In this document: positions 9,051 to 19,172 of the stretch, one piece after another | Position numbering within the stretch: position 1 is the first letter of the stretch | Layout of the letters: each line of letters starts with the position of its first letter | Source of the DNA: Thermodesulfovibrio aggregans | Lineage (GTDB): Bacteria > Nitrospirota > Thermodesulfovibrionia > Thermodesulfovibrionales > Thermodesulfovibrionaceae | Reading direction: 5' to 3' | Assembly: GCF_001514535.1 (NCBI RefSeq) | Contig: NZ_BCNO01000001.1 | Location: forward strand, 454,001 to 518,000 | Length of the DNA stretch: 64,000 nt | Translations under genes and position numbers: made by a program | The notes under the pieces: generated by a model | Told to the model about the DNA's origin: nothing | What the model saw: the letters and a program-made list of their open reading frames with translations, nothing else | The model's database searches: none

Positions 9051-9962
9051 ATGAAATCATTTATGAAACATACTATCTTCAAATACGGGCTTAAGCTATT
9101 TTTCTGGTTAGGAAAAATATTAAAAAGGCATCACCTTCAGAATTTTTCAAAACTATTAGGAAGTTTTCTTTACTTTATTCCCTGGTCAAGAAAAAAAATT
9201 GCCTTTGAAAACTTAAAAATTGCCTTTCAAGTACAATACAACAAAAAAGAACTTAAGAAAATTCTAAAAAATTTTATTCAGGAAGTTATATTAACCGCAC
9301 TTGAAATTGCCTTTATCGTCAAAAAAAAAGAAAAACTTGCTTCATGGGCAAAGGCAGATGGTCTTGAAATCCTTGATGAAGCACTAAAACAAAAAAAAGG
9401 AGTTATTGCACTAAGCGGACACATTGGCAATATTCCTGTTATGCTTGCATGGCTTGCTGAAAAAGGTTATCCTGTTGCTGTTCTTTTTAAAGAAGGAAAG
9501 TATCTACCGAGGGGATTTCTTTACAACTTGATAAATTCATATAAAATCTTTCCAATTCCTTTCCGCTCTGACAGAGAAGTTCCAAAAGAGATTATTAAAG
9601 CATTAAACAAAAACATGATAGTTTTTATTTTAGCTGATCAGGCAAGACCAGGAGTTTATGCTAAATTTTTTGGTAAGAAAGTTCAGTGCCAGAAAGGTGC
9701 GTTTGTTATTGCCTTAAGAAAGGGCTGTCCCATAGTTCCTGTTTTTATAGTAAGAGAAAATGAAGGACACAGAATAAAAATTTATAAAAAGGAAAAATTT
9801 TTGCAGTTGCCAGCTCTGTCTCGAAATGACAGCTTTTCACTTTCTGATAAATCTATTGTGGATATGATTGAAGAATATAACTCACTTCTTGAAAAATTAA
9901 TTAGTCAGCATCCTGAGCAGTATTACTGGTTTCATAGAAGATTTAAGAAGAGCTTGCCGTAA
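9051..9962 (+). CDS. LpxL/HtrB-family lipid acyltransferase with altered HX4E motif
   Basis: A protein of about 303 aa in the lipid A late-acyltransferase family. It has an N-terminal membrane anchor (YGLKLFFWLGKIL), a WSRKKIAFENLKIAF segment typical of the family, and DQARPGVYAKFFGKK, the conserved DQ...G...FFG block. The catalytic HX4E box reads HIGNIP, so the acidic residue is replaced by proline. It may use another residue or have changed activity. A TTG at 9039 is an alternative start; a -10-like TATAAT lies at 9027-9032. It is convergent with msbA, overlapping it by 20 bases. Confidence 0.8.
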   Translation: MKSFMKHTIFKYGLKLFFWLGKILKRHHLQNFSKLLGSFLYFIPWSRKKIAFENLKIAFQVQYNKKELKKILKNFIQEVILTALEIAFIVKKKEKLASWAKADGLEILDEALKQKKGVIALSGHIGNIPVMLAWLAEKGYPVAVLFKEGKYLPRGFLYNLINSYKIFPIPFRSDREVPKEIIKALNKNMIVFILADQARPGVYAKFFGKKVQCQKGAFVIALRKGCPIVPVFIVRENEGHRIKIYKKEKFLQLPALSRNDSFSLSDKSIVDMIEEYNSLLEKLISQHPEQYYWFHRRFKKSLP

Positions 9963-11721
9963 ACTGAAGATGCCATAGTTCACTGTAAAGTCCTCCAAGA
10001 GAAAGCAACTCTTCATGAGTTCCCTGTTCAATAATCTGTCCTTTATCCATAACAATAATTTTATCTGCTCTTTTTATTGTTGAAAGCCTGTGTGCAATTA
10101 CTACAGTTGTTCTTCCCTTTCTCATTTGTTCAAGAGCTCTTTGAATTTTCTCTTCTGATTCTGTGTCAAGAGAGGCAGTTGCCTCATCAAATATTAAAAT
10201 CTTCGGTTCTCTTAAAATCGCCCTTGCTATAGTTATTCTCTGTTTTTGCCCACCTGAAAGCAAAACTCCCTTTTCACCTACCAAAGAATCATAACCCTGA
10301 GGCAGTTTCACAATAAAATCATGAGCATCTGCCATCTTTGCCGCAGAAAGAACTTCTTCAAAAGTAGATGATATATTGCCAAATCTGATATTGTTGATCA
10401 CAGAATCATTAAATAAAATAACATCCTGAGTTACAACAGCAATCTGCGAACGCAAACTACGAAGAGAAAGCTCTTTAATGCTTATTCCATCAATTAATAT
10501 GTCTCCTTCTGTTGGATACCAGAATCCTGCAATCAGGTCAGCTATTGTACTTTTTCCTGCACCCGATGGTCCAACAATTGCCACAGTCTCACCAGGCTTT
10601 ATCTCAAAGGAAACATTCCGTAAAGCATAATCTTTTGCTAAAGGATATTTAAAAGAAACATTTTTAAATACAATATGACCTTTTATCTCTTTTTCAATAC
10701 CTTTTTCAGGCTCATGTTCAACAAATATTATTTCTCTCAATCTCTCAACAACATTTCTTCCTCTCTGAAATGAAGCATTCACTCTACTTAATCTTTTAAG
10801 GGGAGTATACATTAGAATAACGGCTGTGGCAAAGGAAAAAAAGTCTCCCGAAGAAATTTTGTCATTAACTACTAGCCATCCACCATAAAAAAGTATCATT
10901 GCAACACCAAATCCAGCAATCACTTCTGTCAAAAGATTGGTAAATTCTTCTATTCTCACCTCACGCATTATGTTACGATAATGTTCTGTAAGAGCCTTTT
11001 TATATCGTTCTTTCATGTCTTTCTCCATTGTAAAAGCCTTAATAATCTTTATTCCATGTAGTGTTTCATGAAGAAGACTGGTCACTTTAGCAATTCTCAA
11101 CCTTGTTTTCATTCCTACCTGTTTCATCTTTTTCCCCAGTTCTGTCATAGCATAAATCATAAAAGGTATAACCACAAAAGAAAGAATGGCAAGGTCCCAC
11201 CTGCGATAAAAGGCAACAGCAGCTAAAACAACTACTGTCAATCCTTCTACAATGAAGTCTTTAATTGTATTAGACACTGTACTTTTAAGTAAATCAACAT
11301 CATTTAAAATTTTTGAGATAAGATTACCTGAAGAATCTTTGCAAAAAAATGAAAAAGGAAGTTTCAGAAGTTTTTCATAAACCATATCTCTTACACTTTT
11401 CACTATCTTTGCACCGATTGAATTCATAAGATAGTTATTTAAAAATGTAAAAATACCTCTCAAGGTAAATAGAATAATTACTCCAGCAGTAATAAAATAA
11501 AGATACTCCGATGATTTTTTAATAAAAATCTGATCCATGGCAGGTTTAACACTCCATGCAATAGCTCCATTTATTCCTGAGATAGCAAATCCGCAAAGAA
11601 GTGCCAGGAAAAGTCTTAAGCGATGCTCCTTTATGAGTCTCCAGAAAACTGCAAGATCATCAATCCATTGTTTTTTAAACTTAATTTTAAACTGTTTCTC
11701 TATTTCCATAGTTTTTCCCAT
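9943..11721 (-). CDS. msbA: Lipid A export ABC transporter
   Basis: A 592-aa half-transporter with six N-terminal membrane helices (about residues 30-330) fused to an ATPase. Walker A is GPSGAGKS, the signature is LSGGQKQR, Walker B is ILIFDEATASLD and the switch His is in VVIAHRLS. Size and layout match MsbA, which flips lipid A-core across the inner membrane. It overlaps the upstream glycosyltransferase by 22 bases, which supports an LPS role. Confidence 0.9.
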   Translation of the reverse strand: MGKTMEIEKQFKIKFKKQWIDDLAVFWRLIKEHRLRLFLALLCGFAISGINGAIAWSVKPAMDQIFIKKSSEYLYFITAGVIILFTLRGIFTFLNNYLMNSIGAKIVKSVRDMVYEKLLKLPFSFFCKDSSGNLISKILNDVDLLKSTVSNTIKDFIVEGLTVVVLAAVAFYRRWDLAILSFVVIPFMIYAMTELGKKMKQVGMKTRLRIAKVTSLLHETLHGIKIIKAFTMEKDMKERYKKALTEHYRNIMREVRIEEFTNLLTEVIAGFGVAMILFYGGWLVVNDKISSGDFFSFATAVILMYTPLKRLSRVNASFQRGRNVVERLREIIFVEHEPEKGIEKEIKGHIVFKNVSFKYPLAKDYALRNVSFEIKPGETVAIVGPSGAGKSTIADLIAGFWYPTEGDILIDGISIKELSLRSLRSQIAVVTQDVILFNDSVINNIRFGNISSTFEEVLSAAKMADAHDFIVKLPQGYDSLVGEKGVLLSGGQKQRITIARAILREPKILIFDEATASLDTESEEKIQRALEQMRKGRTTVVIAHRLSTIKRADKIIVMDKGQIIEQGTHEELLSLGGLYSELWHLQFTASSS

Positions 11722-12449
11722 GCTCTGGCATATTTTAAAAATGAATAAAAACTATACAGCACTGCAAGAATAAAACCTCTCAGTCCATCAAGGAATCCTG
11801 ATCGTAAAATGTACATTTTAAAAAATGTAAACAAAGGAGAAAAAAGCATCTTGAAAACTACTCTGAACTTTGAAGGATGACACTTCACAATTAACTCTGC
11901 AGACAAAGAAGCATATTTATTCATTTTTCTGATAAAATCCTCAATACTATGATAACTATAATGAAGCATTGGTTCTTTTAGATATCCCACTTTACCTTCA
12001 ACTAAAATTTTTTCATGAACCTCTCTCTGCTGCATTTTTCCCTTACTTTTTTTAAAAAGCCTAAGTGTATAATCGGGCCACCATCCACTGTGTTTTATCC
12101 ATTTACCAAGAAAAAAGTTCTTTCTTGGAATAAAATATCCATCTTTGTCTTCTTTTATCTTATCCATTATCTCTGTTTTCAAAGACTCTGTTATTCTCTC
12201 ATCTGCATCTAAAACCAGAACCCATTCAAGTGTTGTCTTATCTATGGCAAGCTGTTTTTGTCGGGCAAAACCCTGCCATTCAAACTGAAAAATCTTATCT
12301 GTATATTCTCTACATATCTGGACTGTTTTGTCATTGCTAAAAGAGTCAACTACCACTATCTCTTCAAAATCTTTAACAGACTCCAATGCATCTCTTATGT
12401 TACTTTCTTCGTTTTTCGTTATTAATGCAACTGATACAGGAATTTTCAA
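11700..12449 (-). CDS. GT2 glycosyltransferase, WaaE/KdtX-like
   Basis: A 249-aa family 2 glycosyltransferase. It opens PVSVALITKNEESNIRDAL, has VVVDSFSNDKT for nucleotide-sugar binding and the DXD-like VLDADERIT. FEWQGFARQKQLAI and the later KHSGWWPDYTLRLF are typical of WaaE/KdtX LPS-core beta-1,4-glucosyltransferases. The C-terminus has hydrophobic stretches that could contact the inner membrane. It is coupled to msbA downstream, with moaA 6 bases upstream. The sugar and acceptor are not proven by sequence. Confidence 0.82.
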   Translation of the reverse strand: MKIPVSVALITKNEESNIRDALESVKDFEEIVVVDSFSNDKTVQICREYTDKIFQFEWQGFARQKQLAIDKTTLEWVLVLDADERITESLKTEIMDKIKEDKDGYFIPRKNFFLGKWIKHSGWWPDYTLRLFKKSKGKMQQREVHEKILVEGKVGYLKEPMLHYSYHSIEDFIRKMNKYASLSAELIVKCHPSKFRVVFKMLFSPLFTFFKMYILRSGFLDGLRGFILAVLYSFYSFLKYARAWEKLWK

Positions 12450-12455
12450 AAAGAC

Positions 12456-13421
12456 TCAGCCTCCTATTGCTGACATAGGTCTTAAAGGCTTTGGTTGAGA
12501 TGCTCTCTGAGGTTTAAGCTGAACTGCTTTTATTAAAATCTGTCTTATTTCATCTTCTGATGCTCCACCTCTTAGAGCTCCTTTTAAATCTATTTCTTTG
12601 TCTGAAAAAAGACAAAGCCTTAATTTTCCTTCAGGAGTCAGTCTCAATCTGTTGCATCTTACACATATATGCGTTGAAAGAGGACTTATAAATCCAATTA
12701 ATCCTTTTGCACCTTCAAGCATAAAATATTCTGCCGGTCCTGACTTTTTTATTTGTACAGGCATGAGACTTCCTACCGTACTTTCTATTTTATTTTTTAT
12801 TTCTTCCGTAGAGATAAAAAGTTCCTTTTTCCAGTTGTTATGTCCTATTGGCATAAACTCTATAAACCTTATCTGGTATGGTACCTCCATACTCCACATG
12901 GCAAATTTCTCTATTTCATCATCATTTATCCCTCTCATTACGACAACATTTATCTTTACAGGATTTAGCCCGACCCTTTGAGCTTCCTCAATTCCTTCAA
13001 GAACTTCCTTCAATGAGCCCAATCTTGTTATATTTCTGAATTTATTTTGATCCAGTGAATCAAGGCTAACATTCACTCTTTTCAGTCCTGCTTCATGTAA
13101 AACTTTTGCATACTTTTTCAAAAGCACGCCATTTGTTGTTATTCCTATGTCTTTTATGCCATCAACTCTTGAGACTCTCTCAATAAAACTTTCTATATTT
13201 TTTCTTAGAAGTGGTTCTCCTCCTGTTATTCTTATTTTAGATATTCCAATTGTTGTGGCAACTTTAATTATCTGAAGTATTTCCTCATAACTCAAAATTT
13301 CATCATGGGGAAGCAGGTTTTTAATTCCCTCTTCAGGCATACAGTAAATGCACCTTAGATTACATCTATCAGTAACTGAAATTCTTAAATAATCAATTTT
13401 TCTGTTAAAACTATCCTTCAT
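12456..13421 (-). CDS. moaA: GTP 3',8-cyclase (molybdenum cofactor biosynthesis)
   Basis: A 321-aa radical SAM enzyme. The N-terminal cluster motif CNLRCIYC sits near residues 19-26. The C-terminal cluster is CVRCNRLRL...LRLC, and the protein ends in the GG dipeptide (SAIGG) needed for the MoaA reaction. It converts GTP to 3',8-cyclo-GTP at the start of Moco synthesis. It overlaps cpoB upstream by 4 bases (ATGA). No other moa genes are in the window. Confidence 0.95.
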   Translation of the reverse strand: MKDSFNRKIDYLRISVTDRCNLRCIYCMPEEGIKNLLPHDEILSYEEILQIIKVATTIGISKIRITGGEPLLRKNIESFIERVSRVDGIKDIGITTNGVLLKKYAKVLHEAGLKRVNVSLDSLDQNKFRNITRLGSLKEVLEGIEEAQRVGLNPVKINVVVMRGINDDEIEKFAMWSMEVPYQIRFIEFMPIGHNNWKKELFISTEEIKNKIESTVGSLMPVQIKKSGPAEYFMLEGAKGLIGFISPLSTHICVRCNRLRLTPEGKLRLCLFSDKEIDLKGALRGGASEDEIRQILIKAVQLKPQRASQPKPLRPMSAIGG

Positions 13422-14269
13422 CTATTTGTTTTAGTTTTTGTTTTTTTAGTCGTAGTCTTTTTACCAGAATTTTGACTTTTTAGTATTTCTGCTACTTTCT
13501 GCTGAGCAATTTCAGCTTCCTTAGACTGAGGATATCTTTCAATAACTCTCTCAAAAACCACTTTTGCTGTTTTTTTATCTTTCAATTCAAGGAATGCCAT
13601 TCCTTCTTTAAGAAGTGCACCTGGTGCTTTATCATGTTTTGGATACTTTTTTAAGAATTCTTCATAGGCAAGAATAGCATCCTCATATTTTTTTTCATTG
13701 TAATAAGTCTCACCTATCCAGAAGTAAGAGTTAGGGAGAAGCTCAAAATCTGGATAGTTTTTTATAATTTCCTGAAACTTTTGTCTTGCAGAGGCAAAAT
13801 TTTTATTTTTCATATCAATATGGGCTGAATCATAAATTGACTTTGGATTTTTTAATGTTTCCTGAGTAGATTTTGTAACTTGTTGTTCTTCTTTTGTTGT
13901 TGATGTAGTTGGTTGAGTAAGTTTTGCCTGTAATTCTGATATTCTATCGCTTAATTCTTTAAATTTTCTTTCATTCTGAAAAGAGTTTTCTTCAAATCTT
14001 CCCTTAAGAAGTTGAAGTTCCTTTACATAATCCTGAGTTTGAGCAAGAAGTGTAAGTTGTCCCTCCTTTAATGCCACTGCTGTGTTTAGGTCTGATGACA
14101 TTTTGTCAACCCTTGTTTTAAGGTCTGAAATTTCATTTTTAAGTTGATTGTTTTCCACATAAAGCCTTGCAATATCAGCTTTCATCTGTTGAAACTCATC
14201 TGTTGTAACACATCCTGATAAAAATACTGAGGCTATGATACCTGTAAGTGCTATTTTAATCTTTTTCAT
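13418..14269 (-). CDS. cpoB: Cell-division coordinator CpoB/YbgF-like lipoprotein
   Basis: About 283 aa from the ATG at 14269, chosen because it gives a lipoprotein signal ending in LSGC and has a GAGGAGGG RBS. An upstream in-frame ATG at 14320 would add 17 residues ahead of the signal. The lipobox is followed by a coiled coil (about residues 25-115), a Thr/Gln linker and three TPR repeats (SIYDSAHIDMKNKNFASARQ, PNSYFWIGETYYNEKKYEDA, PGALLKEGMAFLELKDKKTA). A Lys/Thr-rich tail follows. CpoB works with Tol-Pal during outer-membrane constriction. It overlaps pal upstream and moaA downstream by 4 bases each. Confidence 0.88.
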   Translation of the reverse strand: MKKIKIALTGIIASVFLSGCVTTDEFQQMKADIARLYVENNQLKNEISDLKTRVDKMSSDLNTAVALKEGQLTLLAQTQDYVKELQLLKGRFEENSFQNERKFKELSDRISELQAKLTQPTTSTTKEEQQVTKSTQETLKNPKSIYDSAHIDMKNKNFASARQKFQEIIKNYPDFELLPNSYFWIGETYYNEKKYEDAILAYEEFLKKYPKHDKAPGALLKEGMAFLELKDKKTAKVVFERVIERYPQSKEAEIAQQKVAEILKSQNSGKKTTTKKTKTKTNR

Positions 14270-14811
14270 TTGCCCTCCTCGATAAATACAAAGTGTGCTC
14301 TTCTGTTTTTCTGCCAGCAAGATTCATTGTGCTCAGTGCACAAAGGTTTTTCTTCACCATAGCTTATTATCTCAATTTTTGATGGTAAAACGCCAAGAGT
14401 AATCAAATACTGTTTTGCCGAATTTGCTCTTTTTTGCCCAAGAGCAAAGTTATATTCATTTGTACCTCTCTCATCACAGTGACCTTCAATTATAACTTTC
14501 AAATTTTTATATTTCTGCAGTAATGATGCAACTTTTTTCAATGTAGGAATATCTTCCTGTCTTATTTCATATTTATCAAAATCAAAATGTATGTCTTTTA
14601 TCTCATCCTGAATTTTTCTTATAAGTTCTGACATCTGAGTAGCTGAAAATTCCTCTTTTTGTGAGTATTTCTCATCCTCTACTTTTTCTTCTTTCTTTGG
14701 AATTTGTCCTTCTTTTTCTGGTTGTGCTTCTGGTAAATAAATTTTTCTTTCAGTACAGGCAAAGATAAATAACAGGCAGAAAAAAATCATAATGAAATAT
14801 TTTATTTTCAT
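14266..14811 (-). CDS. pal: Peptidoglycan-associated lipoprotein Pal
   Basis: A 181-aa lipoprotein. The signal peptide ends in the lipobox LFIFAC (Cys19), a charged linker follows, and an OmpA-family peptidoglycan-binding domain spans about 70-180 with IHFDFDKYEI, VIIEGHCDERGTNEYN and QKNRRAHFVF. The EGHCDERG sequence is characteristic of Pal. It tethers the outer membrane to the cell wall. A short hairpin lies in its 5' leader. tolQRAB are absent nearby. Confidence 0.93.
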   Translation of the reverse strand: MKIKYFIMIFFCLLFIFACTERKIYLPEAQPEKEGQIPKKEEKVEDEKYSQKEEFSATQMSELIRKIQDEIKDIHFDFDKYEIRQEDIPTLKKVASLLQKYKNLKVIIEGHCDERGTNEYNFALGQKRANSAKQYLITLGVLPSKIEIISYGEEKPLCTEHNESCWQKNRRAHFVFIEEGK

Positions 14812-14834
14812 TTTTGCCTCCAGGAGAGAGTTTT

Positions 14835-14852
14835 TATGGCAGTCTCGCCATA
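14835..14852 (-). promoter_or_regulatory. Hairpin in the pal 5' leader
   Basis: TATGGC and GCCATA flank a six-base loop about 25 bases upstream of pal. On the minus strand no T-run follows, so it is not a good glyS terminator. It is more likely a leader structure. Confidence 0.3.
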
Positions 14853-14879
14853 TTTTTTCATACTTATATAATACAACAA

Positions 14880-16922
14880 TTAATAAAGCTTTGAAAGGTC
14901 AGCAACGGACTTCAACATTTGAGCCAATTGTTGTAGAAGGGCTATTCTATTTTTTCTTATGTTTTCATCCTTATCCATAACTAGCACTCTGTCAAAAAAG
15001 ATATTTATGATTGGTGTGAGAGTTTCAAGATAAACTAAAGCATCAAGAAATTGAGCTTTTATGAGATATTCATCAAGCTTTTGTTTTTTTTCTATCATTG
15101 CATTGTATAGATTCTTCTCTTCATCGGTAATTAAAAAAACTGGATTAAGCTCAAATCTCTCATGGTTTTTAATTATGTTTGAAACTCTTTTTAAAGCAAG
15201 GAAAAAGGAATCAAAGTTTTCTCTTTTACAAAATAGTTTTACTGCCTCAAGTCTCTCCAAAATTTCGTGTACAGGGTGATCAAGAATTAAATCGCTGACA
15301 GTTTTTATTAAATTTACCTCATAACCAGAACTCTCTAAGTAACTTTCTAATCTCTGGGCTATAAAGTTTGAGATCTGTTGTTTTATTTTGTCATCAGCGA
15401 AATCTTCTAAGGTATCGACACACTCCTTTATGGTTAAAGAGTATCTTTTTCTTAAAAGTATTGCTAAAATTCCATTGGCGGATCTTCTCAAACCAAAGGG
15501 ATCTTCTGTTCCTGATGGAATCTCACCAAGATAAAAGAAAGATGCAATATGGTCAAGTTTATCAGCTATGCTTAGAATACAACCCTCTTCTAAAGAGGGC
15601 AAAACATCTGTAAACCCTTTTGGAAGATAATGTTCTTTAATTGCCAGTGCCACTTCCTCAGGTAAGCCTGCCTTCTTAGTGTAATAGCCAGCCATTATTC
15701 CCTGAAGTTCTGGAAACTCTCCAACAACACCGCTTGCCAGATCAGCCTTACAGTATTTAGCAGCAATTCTTATTAATTCAATTTTCTCAGGGAAAAGTCT
15801 ATTGACAAGCTTTTCTGCTATCTTTAAGATTCTTAAGCTTTTATCATAAAGACTTCCAAGTTTTTCATGATAAATTATTCCCTTTGTTGCATTAAGAAGA
15901 CTGTCTAATCCCCTTTTTAGGTCTTCCTCATAGTAAAACTTTGCATCTTCAAATCTTGCTTTTATAACTTTTTGAGCACCTTTTCGCACATTTTCTTCAT
16001 TTTCTGCTATTGTATTACTTACTACTACAAAGTAGTTTTTCAATTTCCCATCCCAATCAGTAACTGCAAAATATCTTTGGTGATCTTTCATAACTGTGAT
16101 TAGTAACTCTTCTGGAAGACTGAGATACTCTTCGGAGAAACTGCATAAAACAGAATTTGGAAACTCAACGAGATAATTTACCTCTGTAAGAAGTTCATCA
16201 TCCCATAAAACCTTTCCATTTACTTTATTAGCAAGTTCTGTAGCCTGAGTAACTATTATCTGTTTTCTTTTTTCCTGATCAATAATTACAAAAGCATCAT
16301 TAAGTGCCTCATCATATTCTTTTATTTTTGAGAGAAATAAAGGATTTCCTGCAAGGAATCTATGACCATAGGTTTTTCCCTCTGATCTTAAACCGTCTAT
16401 CTCAAATGAAATTGGTCTATCATTATATAAACACATAAGCCATCTTACAGGTCTAACAAACTTTATACTTCCACTTCCCCATCTCATCATCTTTGGAAAA
16501 CTGAGAGAAAAGAAAACTTCCTTTAAAACATCCGGTAAAATCTCCTCTGTTTTCTTACCTTTTTCCTTGATAACAGCACAGACATAATTTCCCTTTCCCT
16601 TTTGTTTAACTTCTAAATGAGAAACTTCTAATCCATGAGCTTTTGCAAAAGCATAGGCAGGCTCTTTTGGTTTCCCTTCATTATCAAAGGCAACATGGGC
16701 AGGTGGTCCCCAGATTATTTTTTCTTCACTAGATTGCTCTTCTGAAACTTCTGCCATAAGTGCAATTCTTCGTGGTGTGGCAAAAGCTTTTAATTTTTCA
16801 ACTTCTACTCTAAATTGAGAAAAAATTTTCTTAGAGTTTTCTTCTATTTGATTAAGTGCCATTGGAATAAATCTTGCTGGAATCTCTTCAACGCCTATTT
16901 CAAATAGTAGATTCATTACCAT
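14880..16922 (-). CDS. glyS: Glycyl-tRNA synthetase beta subunit
   Basis: A 680-aa protein matching bacterial GlyS. It opens [16 protein letters not shown], followed by [12 protein letters not shown] and [31 protein letters not shown] lies near residue 155, and [14 protein letters not shown] lies in the C-terminal half. The beta subunit recognises tRNA-Gly and completes the alpha2beta2 enzyme. ATG at 16922 or the in-frame ATG at 16916 could be the start. It overlaps the end of glyQ by 23 bases. Confidence 0.96.
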   Translation of the reverse strand: MVMNLLFEIGVEEIPARFIPMALNQIEENSKKIFSQFRVEVEKLKAFATPRRIALMAEVSEEQSSEEKIIWGPPAHVAFDNEGKPKEPAYAFAKAHGLEVSHLEVKQKGKGNYVCAVIKEKGKKTEEILPDVLKEVFFSLSFPKMMRWGSGSIKFVRPVRWLMCLYNDRPISFEIDGLRSEGKTYGHRFLAGNPLFLSKIKEYDEALNDAFVIIDQEKRKQIIVTQATELANKVNGKVLWDDELLTEVNYLVEFPNSVLCSFSEEYLSLPEELLITVMKDHQRYFAVTDWDGKLKNYFVVVSNTIAENEENVRKGAQKVIKARFEDAKFYYEEDLKRGLDSLLNATKGIIYHEKLGSLYDKSLRILKIAEKLVNRLFPEKIELIRIAAKYCKADLASGVVGEFPELQGIMAGYYTKKAGLPEEVALAIKEHYLPKGFTDVLPSLEEGCILSIADKLDHIASFFYLGEIPSGTEDPFGLRRSANGILAILLRKRYSLTIKECVDTLEDFADDKIKQQISNFIAQRLESYLESSGYEVNLIKTVSDLILDHPVHEILERLEAVKLFCKRENFDSFFLALKRVSNIIKNHERFELNPVFLITDEEKNLYNAMIEKKQKLDEYLIKAQFLDALVYLETLTPIINIFFDRVLVMDKDENIRKNRIALLQQLAQMLKSVADLSKLY

Positions 16923-17760
16923 ACCTCTTCTTTAAATAAGACTCAGCACAGGCTTTTGCAAGAGCTCTTACCCTTGCTATATAATTTGTTCTCTCTGCCA
17001 CTGAGAGCACTCCTCTTGCATCAAGCAGGTTAAACATGTGTGAACACTTAAGACAAAATTCATAGGCAGGCAAAATAAGCCCCCCATCAATCATTCTTTT
17101 TGATTCCCTCTCAAAATCATCAAAGTGCTTTTTTATTAGTGCTGGATCAGAGTAATCAAAATTAAAATATGAAAACTCTATCTCACCTTCACGATGAATC
17201 TGAGCATAGGTAAAATGTTTATTCCACTTTATATCAAAAACATTATCCACCTCTTGCAAATACATGGCAATTCTCTCAAGCCCATAGGTTATCTCAACAG
17301 AGACTGGATTTAGATCAATTCCTCCTACCTGTTGGAAGTAGGTAAACTGTGTTATTTCCATTCCATCAAGCCATACTTCCCAGCCAAGTCCCCAGGCACC
17401 AAGTGTTGGACTTTCCCAGTCATCTTCTACAAATCTTATGTCATGCCTGTTAAGCTGAACTCCTAAAGCTTTAAGGCTTTCAAGATAAAGTTCTTGTGAG
17501 TTTTCTGGTGATGGCTTCAGAATAACCTGATACTGATAATACTGTCCAAGCCTGTTTGGATTCTCTCCATATCTTCCATCAGTTGGTCTCCGACAGGGTT
17601 GAACATATCCTGTATTCCATGGCTCTGGTCCTAATACTTTGAAAAAAGTAGCAGTATGAAAAGTTCCTGCTCCAACCTCCATGTCATAAGGTTGAAGTAT
17701 AACACATCCTTTCTCAGCCCAGTATTTATTGAGTGTAAAAATTATATCTTGAAAATACAT
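16900..17760 (-). CDS. glyQ: Glycyl-tRNA synthetase alpha subunit
   Basis: A 286-aa catalytic subunit. [20 protein letters not shown], the [19 protein letters not shown] block and [20 protein letters not shown] are class II synthetase and GlyQ signatures. It activates glycine and works with the overlapping glyS product. Its start faces that of the CbiA-type gene across a gap of about 40 bases, which must hold both promoters. Confidence 0.97.
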   Translation of the reverse strand: MYFQDIIFTLNKYWAEKGCVILQPYDMEVGAGTFHTATFFKVLGPEPWNTGYVQPCRRPTDGRYGENPNRLGQYYQYQVILKPSPENSQELYLESLKALGVQLNRHDIRFVEDDWESPTLGAWGLGWEVWLDGMEITQFTYFQQVGGIDLNPVSVEITYGLERIAMYLQEVDNVFDIKWNKHFTYAQIHREGEIEFSYFNFDYSDPALIKKHFDDFERESKRMIDGGLILPAYEFCLKCSHMFNLLDARGVLSVAERTNYIARVRALAKACAESYLKKRYGNESTI

Positions 17761-17801
17761 AGATTTTCATGATACTTTACAGCATAAACTATTGTCAAAT
17801 G

Positions 17802-19172
17802 TATCCAAGAGTTTTCATAGCAGGTGTTCGTGGAGGAGCAGGAAAAACAACAGTAGCCCTTTCAGTAATTGACCTTCTTACAAAAAAGGGACTAAATGTA
17901 GTTGCCTTTAAAAAAGGGCCTGATTACATAGACAGTGGCTGGTTAAGTCTTTTTTCAAAAAATCCCTGTTACAACCTTGATACATTCATGATTCCTCGAC
18001 AAAAAGTCATTCAATCCTTTTTAGAGAGAGCAAGAGGAGATATTGCTGTTATAGAGGGAAACAGGGGACTTTATGATGGATTAGATGCAGAAGGCTCAGT
18101 ATCATCAGCAGAACTTGCAAAACTCTTAGGTTGTCCGGTAATTCTTGTAGTAGACTGCACAAAGATGACCCGTTCAGTAGCAGCTCTTATTAATGGATTT
18201 ACTGATTTTGACAGAGAAGTAAATATTAAAGCAGTTGTGTTAAATCAGATTGCTAATTCAAGACATGAAAAAATAATAACTGAATCAATAAAAAGATACT
18301 GCAAGGTAGAAATCGTTGGCTCAATCCCAAGATTCAAAGATATAAAGATGCCTGAAAGACATATGGGACTCTTACCATACCAGGAACATGAAGAAACCGA
18401 ACAGGCAAGACATTTTATAGAGAAAGCATCTAAATACATTGATGGAGAAAAAATAATTAAAATTGCCAAGGAGGCAAACTCATTATATGCAAGCAATATA
18501 GAAAGCTCGTCCTGTCTAGATGGAAAAGGGTTAAAGATAGGTGTTATAAGAGATAGAGTTTTTCAATTTTACTACGAAGAAAATCTCGAAGAAATAAAAA
18601 AAACAGGTGCTTCAGTTGTTTTTATTGACTCATTACAAGATAAAACCCTACCTGATATTGATGCTCTCTATATTGGAGGAGGTTTTCCAGAAACCAATGT
18701 GAAATATCTCATTAAAAACTCTTCTCTGATGAATCAGATAAAGCAAAAGGCAGAAGAGGGACTTCCCATTTATGCTGAATGTGGTGGCTTAATGTATCTA
18801 TGTAAAACTCTGATCACTCAGGAAGGAAGTTTTCCAATGATTGGCATTTTTCCTTTAACTCTATGTATGTATAAAAAACCTCAGGCACATGGATATGTTG
18901 TTGCCAGAGTTGATGAATCAAATCCATTTTATGAAAAGGGATTAGAAATAAGAGGACACGAATTTCATTACTCAAAAGTTATTGAGTATGACAAACTACC
19001 ATGTTTTTGCTTTAAGATGGATAGAGGTGAAGGAATTATTGATAGCAGAGATGGAGCTCTCTATAAAAATACACTGGGTACATATGTTCATGTTCATGCT
19101 CTTGGATGTATGGAATGGTTAAAAGGTATTTTAAGGGTAGCAAAAATCTATAAGGAGAACAAAAATGCCTAA
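17802..19172 (+). CDS. cbiA: CbiA/CobB-family a,c-diamide synthase, probable DsrN
   Basis: About 456 aa from the ATG at 17802; an ATG at 17769 would add 11 unsupported residues. The N-terminal dethiobiotin-synthetase-like ATPase has the P-loop GVRGGAGKTT and the KKGPDYID motif. The C-terminal class I amidotransferase-like domain has IYAECGGLMYL (nucleophile Cys) and a terminal His in GTYVHVHALG. The family amidates acetate side chains of corrinoids. In sulfur bacteria the homologue DsrN is thought to amidate siroheme for DsrAB. No other cobalamin genes are near, and dsrC lies 1.1 kb downstream, so I favour DsrN. Confidence 0.88.
   Translation, partial: YPRVFIAGVRGGAGKTTVALSVIDLLTKKGLNVVAFKKGPDYIDSGWLSLFSKNPCYNLDTFMIPRQKVIQSFLERARGDIAVIEGNRGLYDGLDAEGSVSSAELAKLLGCPVILVVDCTKMTRSVAALINGFTDFDREVNIKAVVLNQIANSRHEKIITESIKRYCKVEIVGSIPRFKDIKMPERHMGLLPYQEHEETEQARHFIEKASKYIDGEKIIKIAKEANSLYASNIESSSCLDGKGLKIGVIRDRVFQFYYEENLEEIKKTGASVVFIDSLQDKTLPDIDALYIGGGFPETNVKYLIKNSSLMNQIKQKAEEGLPIYAECGGLMYLCKTLITQEGSFPMIGIFPLTLCMYKKPQAHGYVVARVDESNPFYEKGLEIRGHEFHYSKVIEYDKLPCFCFKMDRGEGIIDSRDGALYKNTLGTYVHVHALGCMEWLKGILRVAKIYKENKNA

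Noticed and set aside
14835-14852. Terminator of glyS
   Set aside because: The hairpin is present, but the minus-strand side is followed by A-rich, not T-rich, sequence. The T-run lies on the plus strand, where no gene ends.
17761-17801. Cobalamin riboswitch before the CbiA-type gene
   Set aside because: The gap is only about 40 bases and has no B12-box-like sequence.
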